Positions 26,518-34,814 of a stretch of DNA of 64,000 nucleotides are shown in pieces. The position numbers and the translations under genes are program-made. The stretch comes from Streptomyces sp. NBC_01210 (lineage in GTDB: Bacteria; Actinomycetota; Actinomycetes; Streptomycetales; Streptomycetaceae). Within the stretch, counting starts at the first letter, position 1, and the number at the start of each line of letters is the position of its first letter. The notes below the pieces were generated by a model. It was not told the DNA's origin. It ran no database searches and was given only the letters and a program-made list of their open reading frames with translations. The DNA lies in the NCBI RefSeq assembly GCF_036010325.1, contig NZ_CP108549.1, forward strand, positions 7,316,001 through 7,380,000. The letters are read 5' to 3'.

Positions 26518-26898
26518 CTACGCACCCTCCGGTTCACACAATGCGTAATATGCATTGTACATTCGAGCCAGATCAACGGGACTCTCTCGAACCTCCAGGA
26601 ACTCGACCAGGAGGGAGAATAGGCATTCCGTTGCGCGGCTATCCTCGTCTTGTCCGAGGTTGTTCGGTCGTCTGATTCCTGCGCCAGGGAACGCAGCCTC
26701 AAGGATGAGTGCATTCCAGCGGAGGCTCGTGTCGTGCCCCCGGCGGACGATGAGCCATTCGGTGAATCCGCGCAGGAGACCGCCGGCGCAGCCCAGATCA
26801 AGGCCTAGAAGGAACGTAACACTTTGAGTGAATGAACCATCCAGGCCAAAGAGGGCAGGTCGCAGGCGAATTCCCTGGACCAGATCTTTATCATGCAT
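26518..26898 (-). CDS. Small hypothetical protein, candidate immunity protein
   Basis: 126 residues from the ATG at 26898, with GAGAG upstream. No family was recognised with certainty. It is moderately acidic and helical (FTQSVTFLLGLDLGCAGGLL, SRATECLFSLLVEFLEVRES, ARMYNAYYALCEPEGA) with no signal peptide. Its start lies 8 nt after the stop of a toxin-like C-terminal fragment on the same strand, the usual spacing for a toxin/immunity pair. Base composition is visibly less GC-rich than the neighbourhood, suggesting horizontal origin. The immunity role is inferred from position only. Confidence 0.5.
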   Translation of the reverse strand: MHDKDLVQGIRLRPALFGLDGSFTQSVTFLLGLDLGCAGGLLRGFTEWLIVRRGHDTSLRWNALILEAAFPGAGIRRPNNLGQDEDSRATECLFSLLVEFLEVRESPVDLARMYNAYYALCEPEGA

Positions 26899-26906
26899 CG
26901 CAGCTC

Positions 26907-27298
26907 TCAGAATCCGAAGTTGATGGCATCGCCGTAGTCCCATTGCGCCTTGTACTCGGCAATTGTTTCACCAGCCCTGGGTGTGAAGGCATCGTAGACT
27001 CGCCCATCCTTCACTACGACCCAGTGGTGGATCCAATTCATTGTGTCTGTTTCCGACAGGGGCCGAAAGACCTGGGAGGATTGAACCTGACGAGGTCGCC
27101 TCCGCCAAGGCTGCGCTCGGCGACAGCCTTTTCCTTGGTCAGGAAAAGCTGCACATCCGCGTCCGATCCCTGCAGCGCAAGTTCGGCCGCGGCTTTGGCA
27201 GCAGGCCCCCCCCTTGCTGCCATATCTGCACCAAGAAAACCCGCCTGGTCATGGCGGGTTCGCCACATATCGGCCAGCCGAGCATAGCCCTGTAGCCC
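26907..27298 (-). pseudogene. Relic of an ALF-repeat polymorphic toxin
   Basis: Two pieces in different frames. The upstream piece (about 27298 to 27038) reads DMWRTRHDQAGFLGADMAAR, then AAKAAAELALQGSDADVQLF, then LTKEKAVAE, which resembles the short ALF repeats that precede toxin domains in Streptomyces; it stops at CRKQTQ. The next piece (from ATG 27032 to the TGA at 26907) reads MNWIHHWVVVKDGRVYDAFT and ends YGDAINFGF, like the C-terminal end of a papain-fold or similar toxin domain. The junction is frameshifted and most of a toxin domain is missing. A run of eight G/C (27206-27213) interrupts the repeat region. The family assignment is by pattern and not certain. Confidence 0.5.
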
Positions 27299-27513
27299 CG
27301 CTCTCCCGAACGTAAAAAAATGGAGCGAGAGATTCCGTAGGACGCTGGTGAGGGCTTCCGCGTTTAGTCGGCAGGGGCAATGTTGCTGACTTGTTATCGG
27401 TGATTTCGGTTGAAGGTCCGGGATGAATGGGTGATAAGTTCCGTGAAGGCCCTGGGGGAACGGGTCTTCTTTGCGGCTGCCGTTGCGCCGCACCTTTCGG
27501 AAGGAAGTCTCTG

Positions 27514-28255
27514 GTGAAATTCCGCGCACGTGGAATGCTGCTTGCCGGTGTTGTGGGCACCGTCAGACGACATCGCCGACTGGATCCGGCAGACCGCCCT
27601 GCGCACTCTGCTGTCCCGCCGACTGGAAGAAGGCCGATCTCCTGGCTGCCGGGTACTTCACGGGGGGTTCCGCCAATGGCAAGTGGCACATGGACCTGGT
27701 CGTGCGCTGGGTCGACGGCGAGGTGACCCAGTACACGCATGTGGATCAGCAGGGCTTCCACGAGGAGAAGACGCTGGCGAAGACGGCGGCGTGGCAGAAC
27801 GCCAAGCTCGTGACCACGGGCCGCTTCAACGGCGGCACTCTGCGGGACGATCTGCTCGTGGTGTGGAACAACGGGACCGTCTCCCTCTATCCCGACCTCA
27901 ACACCAACGCTGTCCGCAAGGAGGTCCAGCTCGCCAAGGCGGACAAGATCTGGACGTACGCGGACCAGATCAGTGCGGGCGAGTTCACCGGGGCCAAGAC
28001 CAGTGATCTGCTGGTCCGCTGGAAGGACGGCGAGACCACCATCTACCCGGGCGTCGACACCAGGGGCTTCCACGGCGAGACGAAGATCGCCCCGCCAAAT
28101 CCCCCTGGACCAACGCCGAGTTGATCGCGACCGGGGCCCACTCCGGTGACCGCACCCGCCACGACGTCCTCGTCCGCTGGAACGACGGAAGGCTCACCCT
28201 GCACCCCGGCGTGGACGCCGCCGGCACGCACAGCGAGGTGCAGCTCGTCGGCTGA
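27514..28255 (+). pseudogene. Relic of a secreted repeat protein (paralogue of the 28382-30234 protein)
   Basis: The GTG at 27514 begins a signal-peptide-like stretch (VKFRARGMLLAGVVGTV). From about 27620 another frame carries repeat units also found in the downstream gene: WHMDLVVRWVDGEVTQYTHV, AAWQNAKLVTTGRFNGG, DLLVRWKDGETTIYPGVDT. A single-base deletion near 28090-28100 (compare KIAPPNPPG here with KIRTPKSPW in the paralogue) shifts the last unit (WTNAELIATGAHSG to SEVQLVG) out of frame. No protease domain remains. Probably one half of a tandem duplication that has decayed. Confidence 0.75.
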
Positions 28256-28381
28256 CCTCGCCCGCCCCGTGCCTCCGGTCACCGCTCTCTTCCGCAGCCG
28301 TCGCACCCAGACCCTTCGTGCCTGATTCCGCCCACCCGCGGCGCCTTCGCCCACACCTCTCCCACCTGATGGAGTTCCCCC

Positions 28382-30234
28382 TTGCGCATACCTTCCCTGC
28401 CCCGCCTCACCGTCTCCCTGGCGTGCTGCGCCCTGGCCACCGTCGTCACAAGCCCCGCCTCCATGGCGGCCGACCGGCCGTCACCCGCACCCACGAGTCC
28501 ATCGCCCGGTGCTTCCCCGCGGCAGCGGACCGGGCGGGCGCGCCGGCGCGGCCGGACGACGACAGCTGGTCGGTAGCCGAGGCGCTGCAGTTCTGGACAC
28601 CGGAGCGCATCGCATCCGCCACCGATCCTTCCGGCCGCCCCGGCGCCGGCCTGCCGGGGCGGGGTAGGTCACCACGCGCCCGAGCGGACGTGGGGCAGCA
28701 GTTTGCGGGCATCCCCTCCGTCGGCATCCTCTTCACCGTCGGCGCCGACATGCGGACGCACTACTGCTCCGCCAGCACGGTGCAGAGCAAGGGACGCAAC
28801 CTCATCCTGACGGCAGGTCACTGCCTCAATACCAAGGCCGTCTTCGTGCCGAAGTACGACCCGGCCAAGAGCCTCGCGCAGCAGCCTTACGGCATCTGGC
28901 CGGTTGACGAATGGTTCGCCGACAAGCGATACGTGAAGAACAGCAGAGGCCCGGAGTCCGACCTGGACTACGCGTTCGCCCGGGTCAAGCCCAACGGCAC
29001 CAGGAACCTGCAGGACGCCGTCGGCGGCAACACGCCCGCCCGTCCCGCCACATCGGAGAACGCCGTCACCACCATCGGCTATCCCAATGTCGGCCGAAAT
29101 CCGCAGGACCGGCCCGTCCAGTGCACCAGCCGCACCCAGGCGCTGCCGGACTTCCACCAGATGCGCATCGACTGCGCAGGCATGTGGGACGGCGTCTCCG
29201 GCGGGCCGTTCTTCTCCACCCTCGACCGTGCCAAGGGCACAGGCGAGATCATCGGCAACGTGGGCGGCTGGAACGGCGGCGGACCGGGCGTACCCACCAC
29301 CCACCCGGCGTACAACCGCATCACCTACAGCCCGGTGTACGGCGATCGGTTCTTCCAGCTGTACGACGATGCCGACAACGGCCGCCACAGCGACTTCGGC
29401 CCCTACGTCCAGCCGGCCCTGCCCTTCGCGATGGGCGGCTGGGAGCAGTGGCAGAACGCCAGGCTGCTGGCCACCGGGGACTTCACGGGCAACGGGAGCG
29501 GCGACCTGCTCGTCGTGTGGGCCGACGGATCAGTCGTTCTCTACCAGGGCAGCGGTGCCGGCGACCCGAAGCGTCCGTTCTCCGCCGCCCACCGGCTCGC
29601 CGCCCCAGGAAGCATCTGGAAGAACGCGCGAGCCATCAGCGGCGGAAGGTTCACCGGCAGTGGCACGGACGGGCTCGTGGTGCGCTGGAGCGACGGTGAG
29701 CTGAGCGAGTACCGACACGTCGACAAGACGGGCTTCCACGACGAGAAGACTCTGGCCAAACACAAGAACTGGCAGAACGCCAGGCTCATCGCCGTCGGCC
29801 GGCACACCCCGGGTGCGCTGCGGGACGACCTGACCGTTGTCTGGGCCAACGGCTCCGTCGGGATGTACGCCGACGTCGACAGCAAGGCGGTGAGCAAGGG
29901 CACCTTCCTGGTGAAGCCGAACAAGACGTGGCCGCTCGCCGCACAGATCACCGCCGGGGAGTTCACCGGCAGGAACACCGGCGACCTGCTGGTGCGCTGG
30001 GTGGACGGTGAAACCACCATCCACCCGGGCGTCGACACCGCCGGCATGCACGGCGAGATCAAGATCCGAACCCCGAAGTCCCCGTGGACCCGCGCCGCCG
30101 TCGTCACTGCCGGGGCCTTCGGCTCGGACATCCGCCGCAACGACGTCCTGGTCCGCTGGACCGACGGTACCGTCACCGTGCACGCGGACGTCGACAAGGC
30201 AGGTCTGCACACGGAGGCTCCGATCGTGCGGTGA
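28382..30234 (+). CDS. Secreted trypsin-like serine protease with five C-terminal repeats (apparent frameshift near 28475)
   Basis: The TTG at 28382 starts a good signal peptide (MRIPSLPRLTVSLACCALAT, then SPASMAADRP). Around 28470-28485 one base appears to be missing, because the rest (from VTRTHESIARCFPAAADR) continues in the next frame to 30234. The protease domain has an intact triad: LTAGHC (His), ESDLDYAFA (Asp), WDGVSGGPFF (Ser). From about 29440, five ~45-55-residue repeats of the form W-x-NA-x-L-x(A/S)TG-x-F-x(7)-DLLVxWxDG resemble FG-GAP/VCBS-type blades and may bind carbohydrate or protein. If the shift is real the gene is inactive or starts internally (ATG 28318 frame) without a signal peptide; a sequencing error is equally possible. 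Confidence 0.75.
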
Positions 30235-30349
30235 ACGCCCCGCACCCGCCGGGCTGTCAATTCAATCCGAGCCGGGCTGCGCGGGCGAAGCCGTCGCAGC
30301 CCGGGCCCGCGGACAGACCCGAGGGCCGCCCCAGGAGCAGAAGCCGTTG

Positions 30350-31330
30350 TCAAGTGCCTTCAACCTTCTGCCAGGTGGGCGGTGGACTGCCCAGGTGACG
30401 GGCCAGGAACGGTTCCTGGGCCGCGACGGCTCCCGCGCAGATGCTGATGGCGACCGCCACGCAGACGATGATCAGCCATGAGAGCAGTACGAAGACCGAG
30501 CCGACCGACCCGTACTCGGAAAGGGCGCGATTGAGCGCCCGGGGCATGTAGAAACGCGCTCCGATCGACAGAAAGGTCACGGCGATCGCAGTGATGACGG
30601 CTCCGGGCAGCAGGGGTGGCCACCGGATCAGGCCGCCCAGCAACAGGTGCTGGGTCCACCACCAGAGCGCGGTCTGGGTCAGCACCGTGACCGGGACGCC
30701 AAGCCACAGCCCGGCGCCGAAACCGTCGCGCAGCGGCGCCTGCACGATCAGAACCGCCAGCCAGATCCCGATCCATGCCAGCCACCGCCAGGCGGCGATC
30801 CCGGTTCCCGCCCTGGGGATCTCCCAGGCCCGCTTGCACAGCCGCTGCATCGCCCGGCTGACGGCCGTGGCGGAGAGCAGCAGCATGAGCGCGCCCACCA
30901 CACCGGTGGCCTCGCGCAGACTGTCGGTACCGGACTGATACACCTGCGCCAGCTCGTCGTTCGCGGCGCCGCCGAGCCCGAAGACCGCGCGCACGGAGCT
31001 GATCAGCTGATTGCGCACCGCCTCCGGTGCGAAGGACCCGACGACGAAGAGCAGCGGGACCGCGGTCAGAAAGCACTGCGCCGCCAGCCGGGTGGCGGAG
31101 TCGAAGATGTTCACCGACACCATCCGTGCGGCCAGATGCGAGATGACCGGGAAGCGGGCCTCGGCCCGCGTGTGCAGCCACTTCGCGGTGGCGACCAGCT
31201 TCCGGGACCGGACCTGCCACCAGGACGGCCGGAAGACGGAGCCAGGACGGCGGTCCGCCGCGCCCTCTTCCCCGGCGTGCGTCCCCTTGCGCGGCCGCCC
31301 CCGGACGTCCTCGGGCTCACTGGGAGGCAT
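30350..31330 (-). CDS. YihY/BrkB-family inner membrane protein
   Basis: 326 residues from the ATG at 31330. After a basic, hydrophilic ~60-residue leader come six hydrophobic segments, including LAAQCFLTAVPLLFVVGSFA, GVVGALMLLLSATAVSRAMQ, RWLAWIGIWLAVLIVQAP and GSVFVLLSWLIIVCVAVAIS. This matches the YihY/BrkB (formerly 'RNase BN') family. The biochemical role of the family is unsettled. The start is uncertain: no strong ribosome site precedes 31330, and the frame is open further upstream. Confidence 0.8.
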   Translation of the reverse strand: MPPSEPEDVRGRPRKGTHAGEEGAADRRPGSVFRPSWWQVRSRKLVATAKWLHTRAEARFPVISHLAARMVSVNIFDSATRLAAQCFLTAVPLLFVVGSFAPEAVRNQLISSVRAVFGLGGAANDELAQVYQSGTDSLREATGVVGALMLLLSATAVSRAMQRLCKRAWEIPRAGTGIAAWRWLAWIGIWLAVLIVQAPLRDGFGAGLWLGVPVTVLTQTALWWWTQHLLLGGLIRWPPLLPGAVITAIAVTFLSIGARFYMPRALNRALSEYGSVGSVFVLLSWLIIVCVAVAISICAGAVAAQEPFLARHLGSPPPTWQKVEGT

Positions 31331-31521
31331 CAGCCGGCGGGTACGGCACCCGGGCTCTGTGAACGGCCCCCTGCCTTCCACGGCACCCGTACGGAATGCG
31401 TCATGGCGCTGCTCCTTCCCTGCGTCCAGGGTGGGGGACGGAGTGCGCGGCGGCATCTCCGGCAAGCCGGCAGCTCGGTGACCAAAAGGTGTCGCTTCCG
31501 CGTCCTGTGCATAGCCTCGTG

Positions 31522-32244
31522 ATGTCGCCACACGATTGGGTCGCCATGGTCATCGACCTGCTCCTCATCGCGCTGGCCATCACGCTCGACCCTCTGCCGA
31601 TCATGGCTTTTGTCCTGGTGGTGTCGTCCACGAGGGGTGCGTGGAAGGGGCTGGCCTTCATCCTGGGCTGGCTGGCCTGTCTCGTCGGTGTGATCGCTCT
31701 GGTACTCGCGCTGACCGGCGGACAGCCCCCGCCGCCCAGATCTCCGCCGTCCACGGCGGCGCTCGCGGCCAAACTCGCCATCGGCCTCGCGCTGGTGCTC
31801 TACGGCGAACACCGGCGACGGCGGCTTGGAGAGGCTCACAAGCCGGCGTCCGGGTCCGCCCGCAAGTCGCCTCGTAAGTCTTCCCGTTCCCCGTCGTCCC
31901 CTTCCACGACCTCCCGGATGGACCGCAGCTCGGCCTGGGCGGCGGCGGGACTTGCCGTGTTCCTGCAGCCCTGGGGCATGGTCGCCGCGGGGGCGACCAC
32001 GGTCATCGAGGCCGACCTGTCGCACTTCTCGTCGTATCTGGCGCTGTTCGGCTTCTGCATCCTCGCCACCTCGAGTCTTCTGGCCGCCGAGCTGTATGTG
32101 GTGTTCGCACCGGAGGCGGCCCAGGCCCGGCTGATGAAACTGCGCGCTTGGCTCGAAGGCCACCAGGAGCCGGCGATCGTGGTCATCTGTCTGTTTCTCG
32201 GCCTGTGGCTCACCGGGAAGAGCATCTACCAGCTGACCAGCTGA
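31522..32244 (+). CDS. GAP-family (Sap/LysE-like) membrane protein
   Basis: About 240 residues with six hydrophobic segments (DLLLIALAITLDPLPIMAFV; GLAFILGWLACLVGVIALVL; LAAKLAIGLALVLYG; AWAAAGLAVFLQPWGMVAAG; YLALFGFCILATSSLLAAEL; AIVVICLFLGLWLTGKSIY). A Ser/Arg/Lys-rich cytoplasmic loop sits in the middle. This is the architecture of the mycobacterial GAP/Sap family and LysE-type exporters. The start (ATG 31522) has no clear ribosome site; GTGs a few codons upstream are possible. Its stop codon is inside an 8-bp tandem repeat. Substrate unknown. Confidence 0.7.
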   Translation: MSPHDWVAMVIDLLLIALAITLDPLPIMAFVLVVSSTRGAWKGLAFILGWLACLVGVIALVLALTGGQPPPPRSPPSTAALAAKLAIGLALVLYGEHRRRRLGEAHKPASGSARKSPRKSSRSPSSPSTTSRMDRSSAWAAAGLAVFLQPWGMVAAGATTVIEADLSHFSSYLALFGFCILATSSLLAAELYVVFAPEAAQARLMKLRAWLEGHQEPAIVVICLFLGLWLTGKSIYQLTS

Positions 32245-32261
32245 CCAGCTGACCAGTTGAC
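32230..32261. repeat. Four tandem copies of CAGCTGAC
   Basis: Four 8-bp units (the last is CAGTTGAC) cover the last codons and the stop of the GAP-family gene. Slippage here would alter the C-terminus. Confidence 0.85.
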
Positions 32262-32416
32262 GCGGCAGGCGCCGCCAGGTCTCAGGAAGTGCGAAGCCTT
32301 CCGCCGGGTGTTGCAATGGCCTGAAAGGGCCGCTCCGTCGCCGTCTGTCGCGGCGAGCGCCGCCGGACATGAGCGGTGGTCGAGGCCCGTACCCCACGCG
32401 CTCGTGAGGAGTGGCC

Positions 32417-32875
32417 ATGGGCGACGACATCGAAGAGATGGGCCCCGTCGACTACCTGGTCGTCGAGTTCCCCGGCAACCGCATGACGGGCGAGGGCTTC
32501 CCCCTGCTCGTCGATCTGGTCGATCGCGGCATCATCCGCATCCTCGACCTCTGCTTCATCCGCAAGGACAGCGATGGCTCGGTTACCGCACTTGAACTGA
32601 CGGATCTCGGGGACGGGCTCGACCTGACGGTCTTCGAGGGTGCCTCGTCCGGGCTGCTGGGCCAGGACGATCTCGACGAGGCCGCGACCGCGCTGGAGCC
32701 GGGCAACTCCGCCGGAATCCTGGTGTACGAGAACCTCTGGGCGGCACCCTTCGCCCGAGCCATGCGGCGCAGCGGTGCGCAATTGGTGACGAGCGGCCGA
32801 ATTCCCGTCCAGGCCCTGCTGGCCTCCCTGGACGAGGTCGAGGCGACGGCCCCCGGCGGCCCCGCCGCCGGCTGA
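32417..32875 (+). CDS. DUF6325-family protein
   Basis: 152 residues from the ATG at 32417 (GTGAGGAG upstream). Core motifs are MGPVDYLVVEFPGNRMTGEG, then VDRGIIRILDLCFIRKDSDG and GILVYENLWAAPFARAMRRS. Such proteins are usually encoded next to a SHOCT-domain gene, as here. The sequence is soluble and acidic. Its function is not known; the pairing suggests joint action with the SHOCT protein. Confidence 0.8.
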   Translation: MGDDIEEMGPVDYLVVEFPGNRMTGEGFPLLVDLVDRGIIRILDLCFIRKDSDGSVTALELTDLGDGLDLTVFEGASSGLLGQDDLDEAATALEPGNSAGILVYENLWAAPFARAMRRSGAQLVTSGRIPVQALLASLDEVEATAPGGPAAG

Positions 32876-32941
32876 AGGCAACGGGCCCATGGACCGTCCC
32901 TGCGGCGGTCCGCCCGCACCCACCGTGGGAGATGAGTGAAC

Positions 32942-33229
32942 ATGCCCGGACTTATTCGTGGCGTCGCCCGCACCGCCGTCGTCGCCGGAACCGCGACCGC
33001 GGTGTCCAACCGCGTGTCGCGGCGCCAGGCGGGTCGGTGGGCGCAGCAGGACGACCAGCAGCAGCAGCCGCAGGCCACGGCACCCGCTCCGGCCCCAACG
33101 CCGCCCGCTCCACCCGGCGACGACATGAGCAACAAGATCGATCAGCTCAAGCAACTGGGCGACCTGAAGGCCCAAGGGGTGCTGACCGAAGAGGAATTCG
33201 CGGCAGAGAAGCGCAAGATCCTTGGCTGA
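32942..33229 (+). CDS. SHOCT-domain small protein
   Basis: 95 residues. Residues 1-30 are an amphipathic or weakly hydrophobic leader (MPGLIRGVARTAVVAGTATA), 36-60 a Gln/Pro/Ala linker, and 65-95 a SHOCT domain (IDQLKQLGDLKAQGVLTEEE, then FAAEKRKIL). SHOCT domains are thought to mediate oligomerisation. The ATG at 32942 and the GTG at 32936 are both possible starts. It follows the DUF6325 gene by 66 bp and precedes the ClC gene by 33 bp, so one transcript is likely. Confidence 0.85.
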   Translation: MPGLIRGVARTAVVAGTATAVSNRVSRRQAGRWAQQDDQQQQPQATAPAPAPTPPAPPGDDMSNKIDQLKQLGDLKAQGVLTEEEFAAEKRKILG

Positions 33230-33262
33230 CACCGGAGTTGGGGACCGGGGAAGGACGACCCC

Positions 33263-34645
33263 ATGACGGAGCCGAGCCCGCGACCAGCCGCGTCCGGCGG
33301 TGGAACGCAGCCGGAGGAGGCGGACCGGCTGCGCGACATGCTGCGCACCCCGACCTACCTGAAAACGCTCGGGTTCAGCGCCCTCATCGGTCTTCCGGTG
33401 TCGCTCGCCGCGTTCTGGTTCCTCGTCGGGCTCCACCAGCTGGAGCATCTGATGTGGGCCAATGTGCCGCAGGCCCTGGGCTGGGACGCCCCGCCGTGGT
33501 GGTGGCCGCTGCCCCTGCTGCTCGTCGCCGGCATCCTCGTCGGCCTGCTGGTCACACATCTGCCCGGCGCCGGCGGCCACATCCCCGCCTCCGGACTGCA
33601 CGCGGGGGGCTCCTCGGCCGCGGCGCTGCCCGGAGTGATCCTCGCGGCCGCGGTCAGCCTCCCGCTCGGCGCCGCCCTGGGGCCCGAAGCCCCGCTGGTC
33701 GCCCTCGGCGGGGGCCTGGCGCTGCTCTTCAGGAATCTCGTCCGGACGCCGGCCACCCCGCAGAGCAAGGCACTCCTGGGCGCGGCCGGAGCCGCGGCGG
33801 CCGTCTCGACGATCTTCGGCAACCCGCTGATGGCCGCGGTGCTGCTCATGGAGATGGCGGGGGTCGGCGGACCGCAGCTGTTCGCGGTCATGCTGCCGGT
33901 TCTGCTGTCCAGCGGGGTGGGTTCGCTCGTGTTCACCGGCTTCGGCCGCTGGACCGGCCTCTCGACCGGCGGTCTGTCCCTGAAGCTGGGCGAACCGGTT
34001 CCCCGTATCGATACCGGTGACGTGTTCTGGTCGGTGCTGATGGCTGTCGCGATCGGTGTCTTCGTGCATCTGATTCTGACCGGAGGCCGGCTGGCCGCCG
34101 TGTTCGTCTCGATGCGCCCCGTCGTCCACACCGCCGTCTGCGCGCTGGCCGCCGGAGTCTGCGCCTCCGTGTACGCGCTCACCACCGACCTGTCACCTGC
34201 GGACGTGGCCTCGTCCGGTCAGGCCACGCTGACCCGGATGGCCGCCGATCCGCACGCCTGGGGGGTCGGTGCCCTGATCGCCGTACTGATCTGCAAGGGC
34301 GCGGCCTACGCGCTCTGTCTGGGCAGCCTGCGAGGCGGACCCATCTTTCCCTCCCTGTTCCTGGGCGGCGCGATGGGTGTGCTGCTCGCGCCCCTTCCGG
34401 GTCTGGGGGTCGTACCGGGAATGGCCGCGGGCATGGCGGCCGCCGCGACCAGTGCCCTGCGGCTGCCGGTCAGCAGCGTGGTGCTCGTCGGCCTGCTGCT
34501 CGGCAAGACCGACTTGATCCCCGTGGTGATTCTGGCGGCCGTCGTCGCCTTCGTGACCACCGAGCTGCTGCCTCCCGGCCGCGCTGTTCCGCCGGTGGTC
34601 AAGCCCGCCGTATCGCCGGCCGCCAGCGTGGCCAGCCCCGCCTGA
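33263..34645 (+). CDS. ClC-family chloride channel / H+-Cl- antiporter
   Basis: 460 residues from the ATG at 33263 (GGGGAAGGA upstream), with 10 or more hydrophobic segments. The ClC selectivity motif is present as LGAALGPEAPLVALGGG, whose Glu is the candidate gating/proton glutamate. The first selectivity loop (GSGIP in model ClCs) reads GGHIPASGL, and the region corresponding to GxFxP reads GGPIFPSLFLGGAMG. The retained Glu points to a coupled antiporter, but this is inference. Possible roles are acid or osmotic stress; it lies in the DUF6325-SHOCT transcript. Confidence 0.85.
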   Translation: MTEPSPRPAASGGGTQPEEADRLRDMLRTPTYLKTLGFSALIGLPVSLAAFWFLVGLHQLEHLMWANVPQALGWDAPPWWWPLPLLLVAGILVGLLVTHLPGAGGHIPASGLHAGGSSAAALPGVILAAAVSLPLGAALGPEAPLVALGGGLALLFRNLVRTPATPQSKALLGAAGAAAAVSTIFGNPLMAAVLLMEMAGVGGPQLFAVMLPVLLSSGVGSLVFTGFGRWTGLSTGGLSLKLGEPVPRIDTGDVFWSVLMAVAIGVFVHLILTGGRLAAVFVSMRPVVHTAVCALAAGVCASVYALTTDLSPADVASSGQATLTRMAADPHAWGVGALIAVLICKGAAYALCLGSLRGGPIFPSLFLGGAMGVLLAPLPGLGVVPGMAAGMAAAATSALRLPVSSVVLVGLLLGKTDLIPVVILAAVVAFVTTELLPPGRAVPPVVKPAVSPAASVASPA

Positions 34646-34682
34646 GGGTGGCGGCGTGCGGCCGCCGAACAGCCGCCGAGAC

Positions 34683-34814
34683 ATGAAGCGGACACTATGG
34701 ATCGTGATGGGAGGCGTCGTGATCGTTGTCGCCGGATTCGCCATCCGGGCGCTCTGCGCGGCGCCCCGTCCTTGGAGGGCTGATGACCGGGGCACTCCCG
34801 GCTCCGACGGGTGA
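34683..34814 (+). CDS. Possible 43-residue single-pass membrane peptide
   Basis: An open frame from ATG 34683 encodes MKRTLWIVMGGVVIVVAGFA, then IRALCAAPRPWRADDRGTPG, a convincing single transmembrane helix with a basic start. Its 3' end overlaps the gluconokinase start (34783) by 32 bases. The ribosome site is weak. It may be a real small protein or chance. Confidence 0.35.
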   Translation: MKRTLWIVMGGVVIVVAGFAIRALCAAPRPWRADDRGTPGSDG

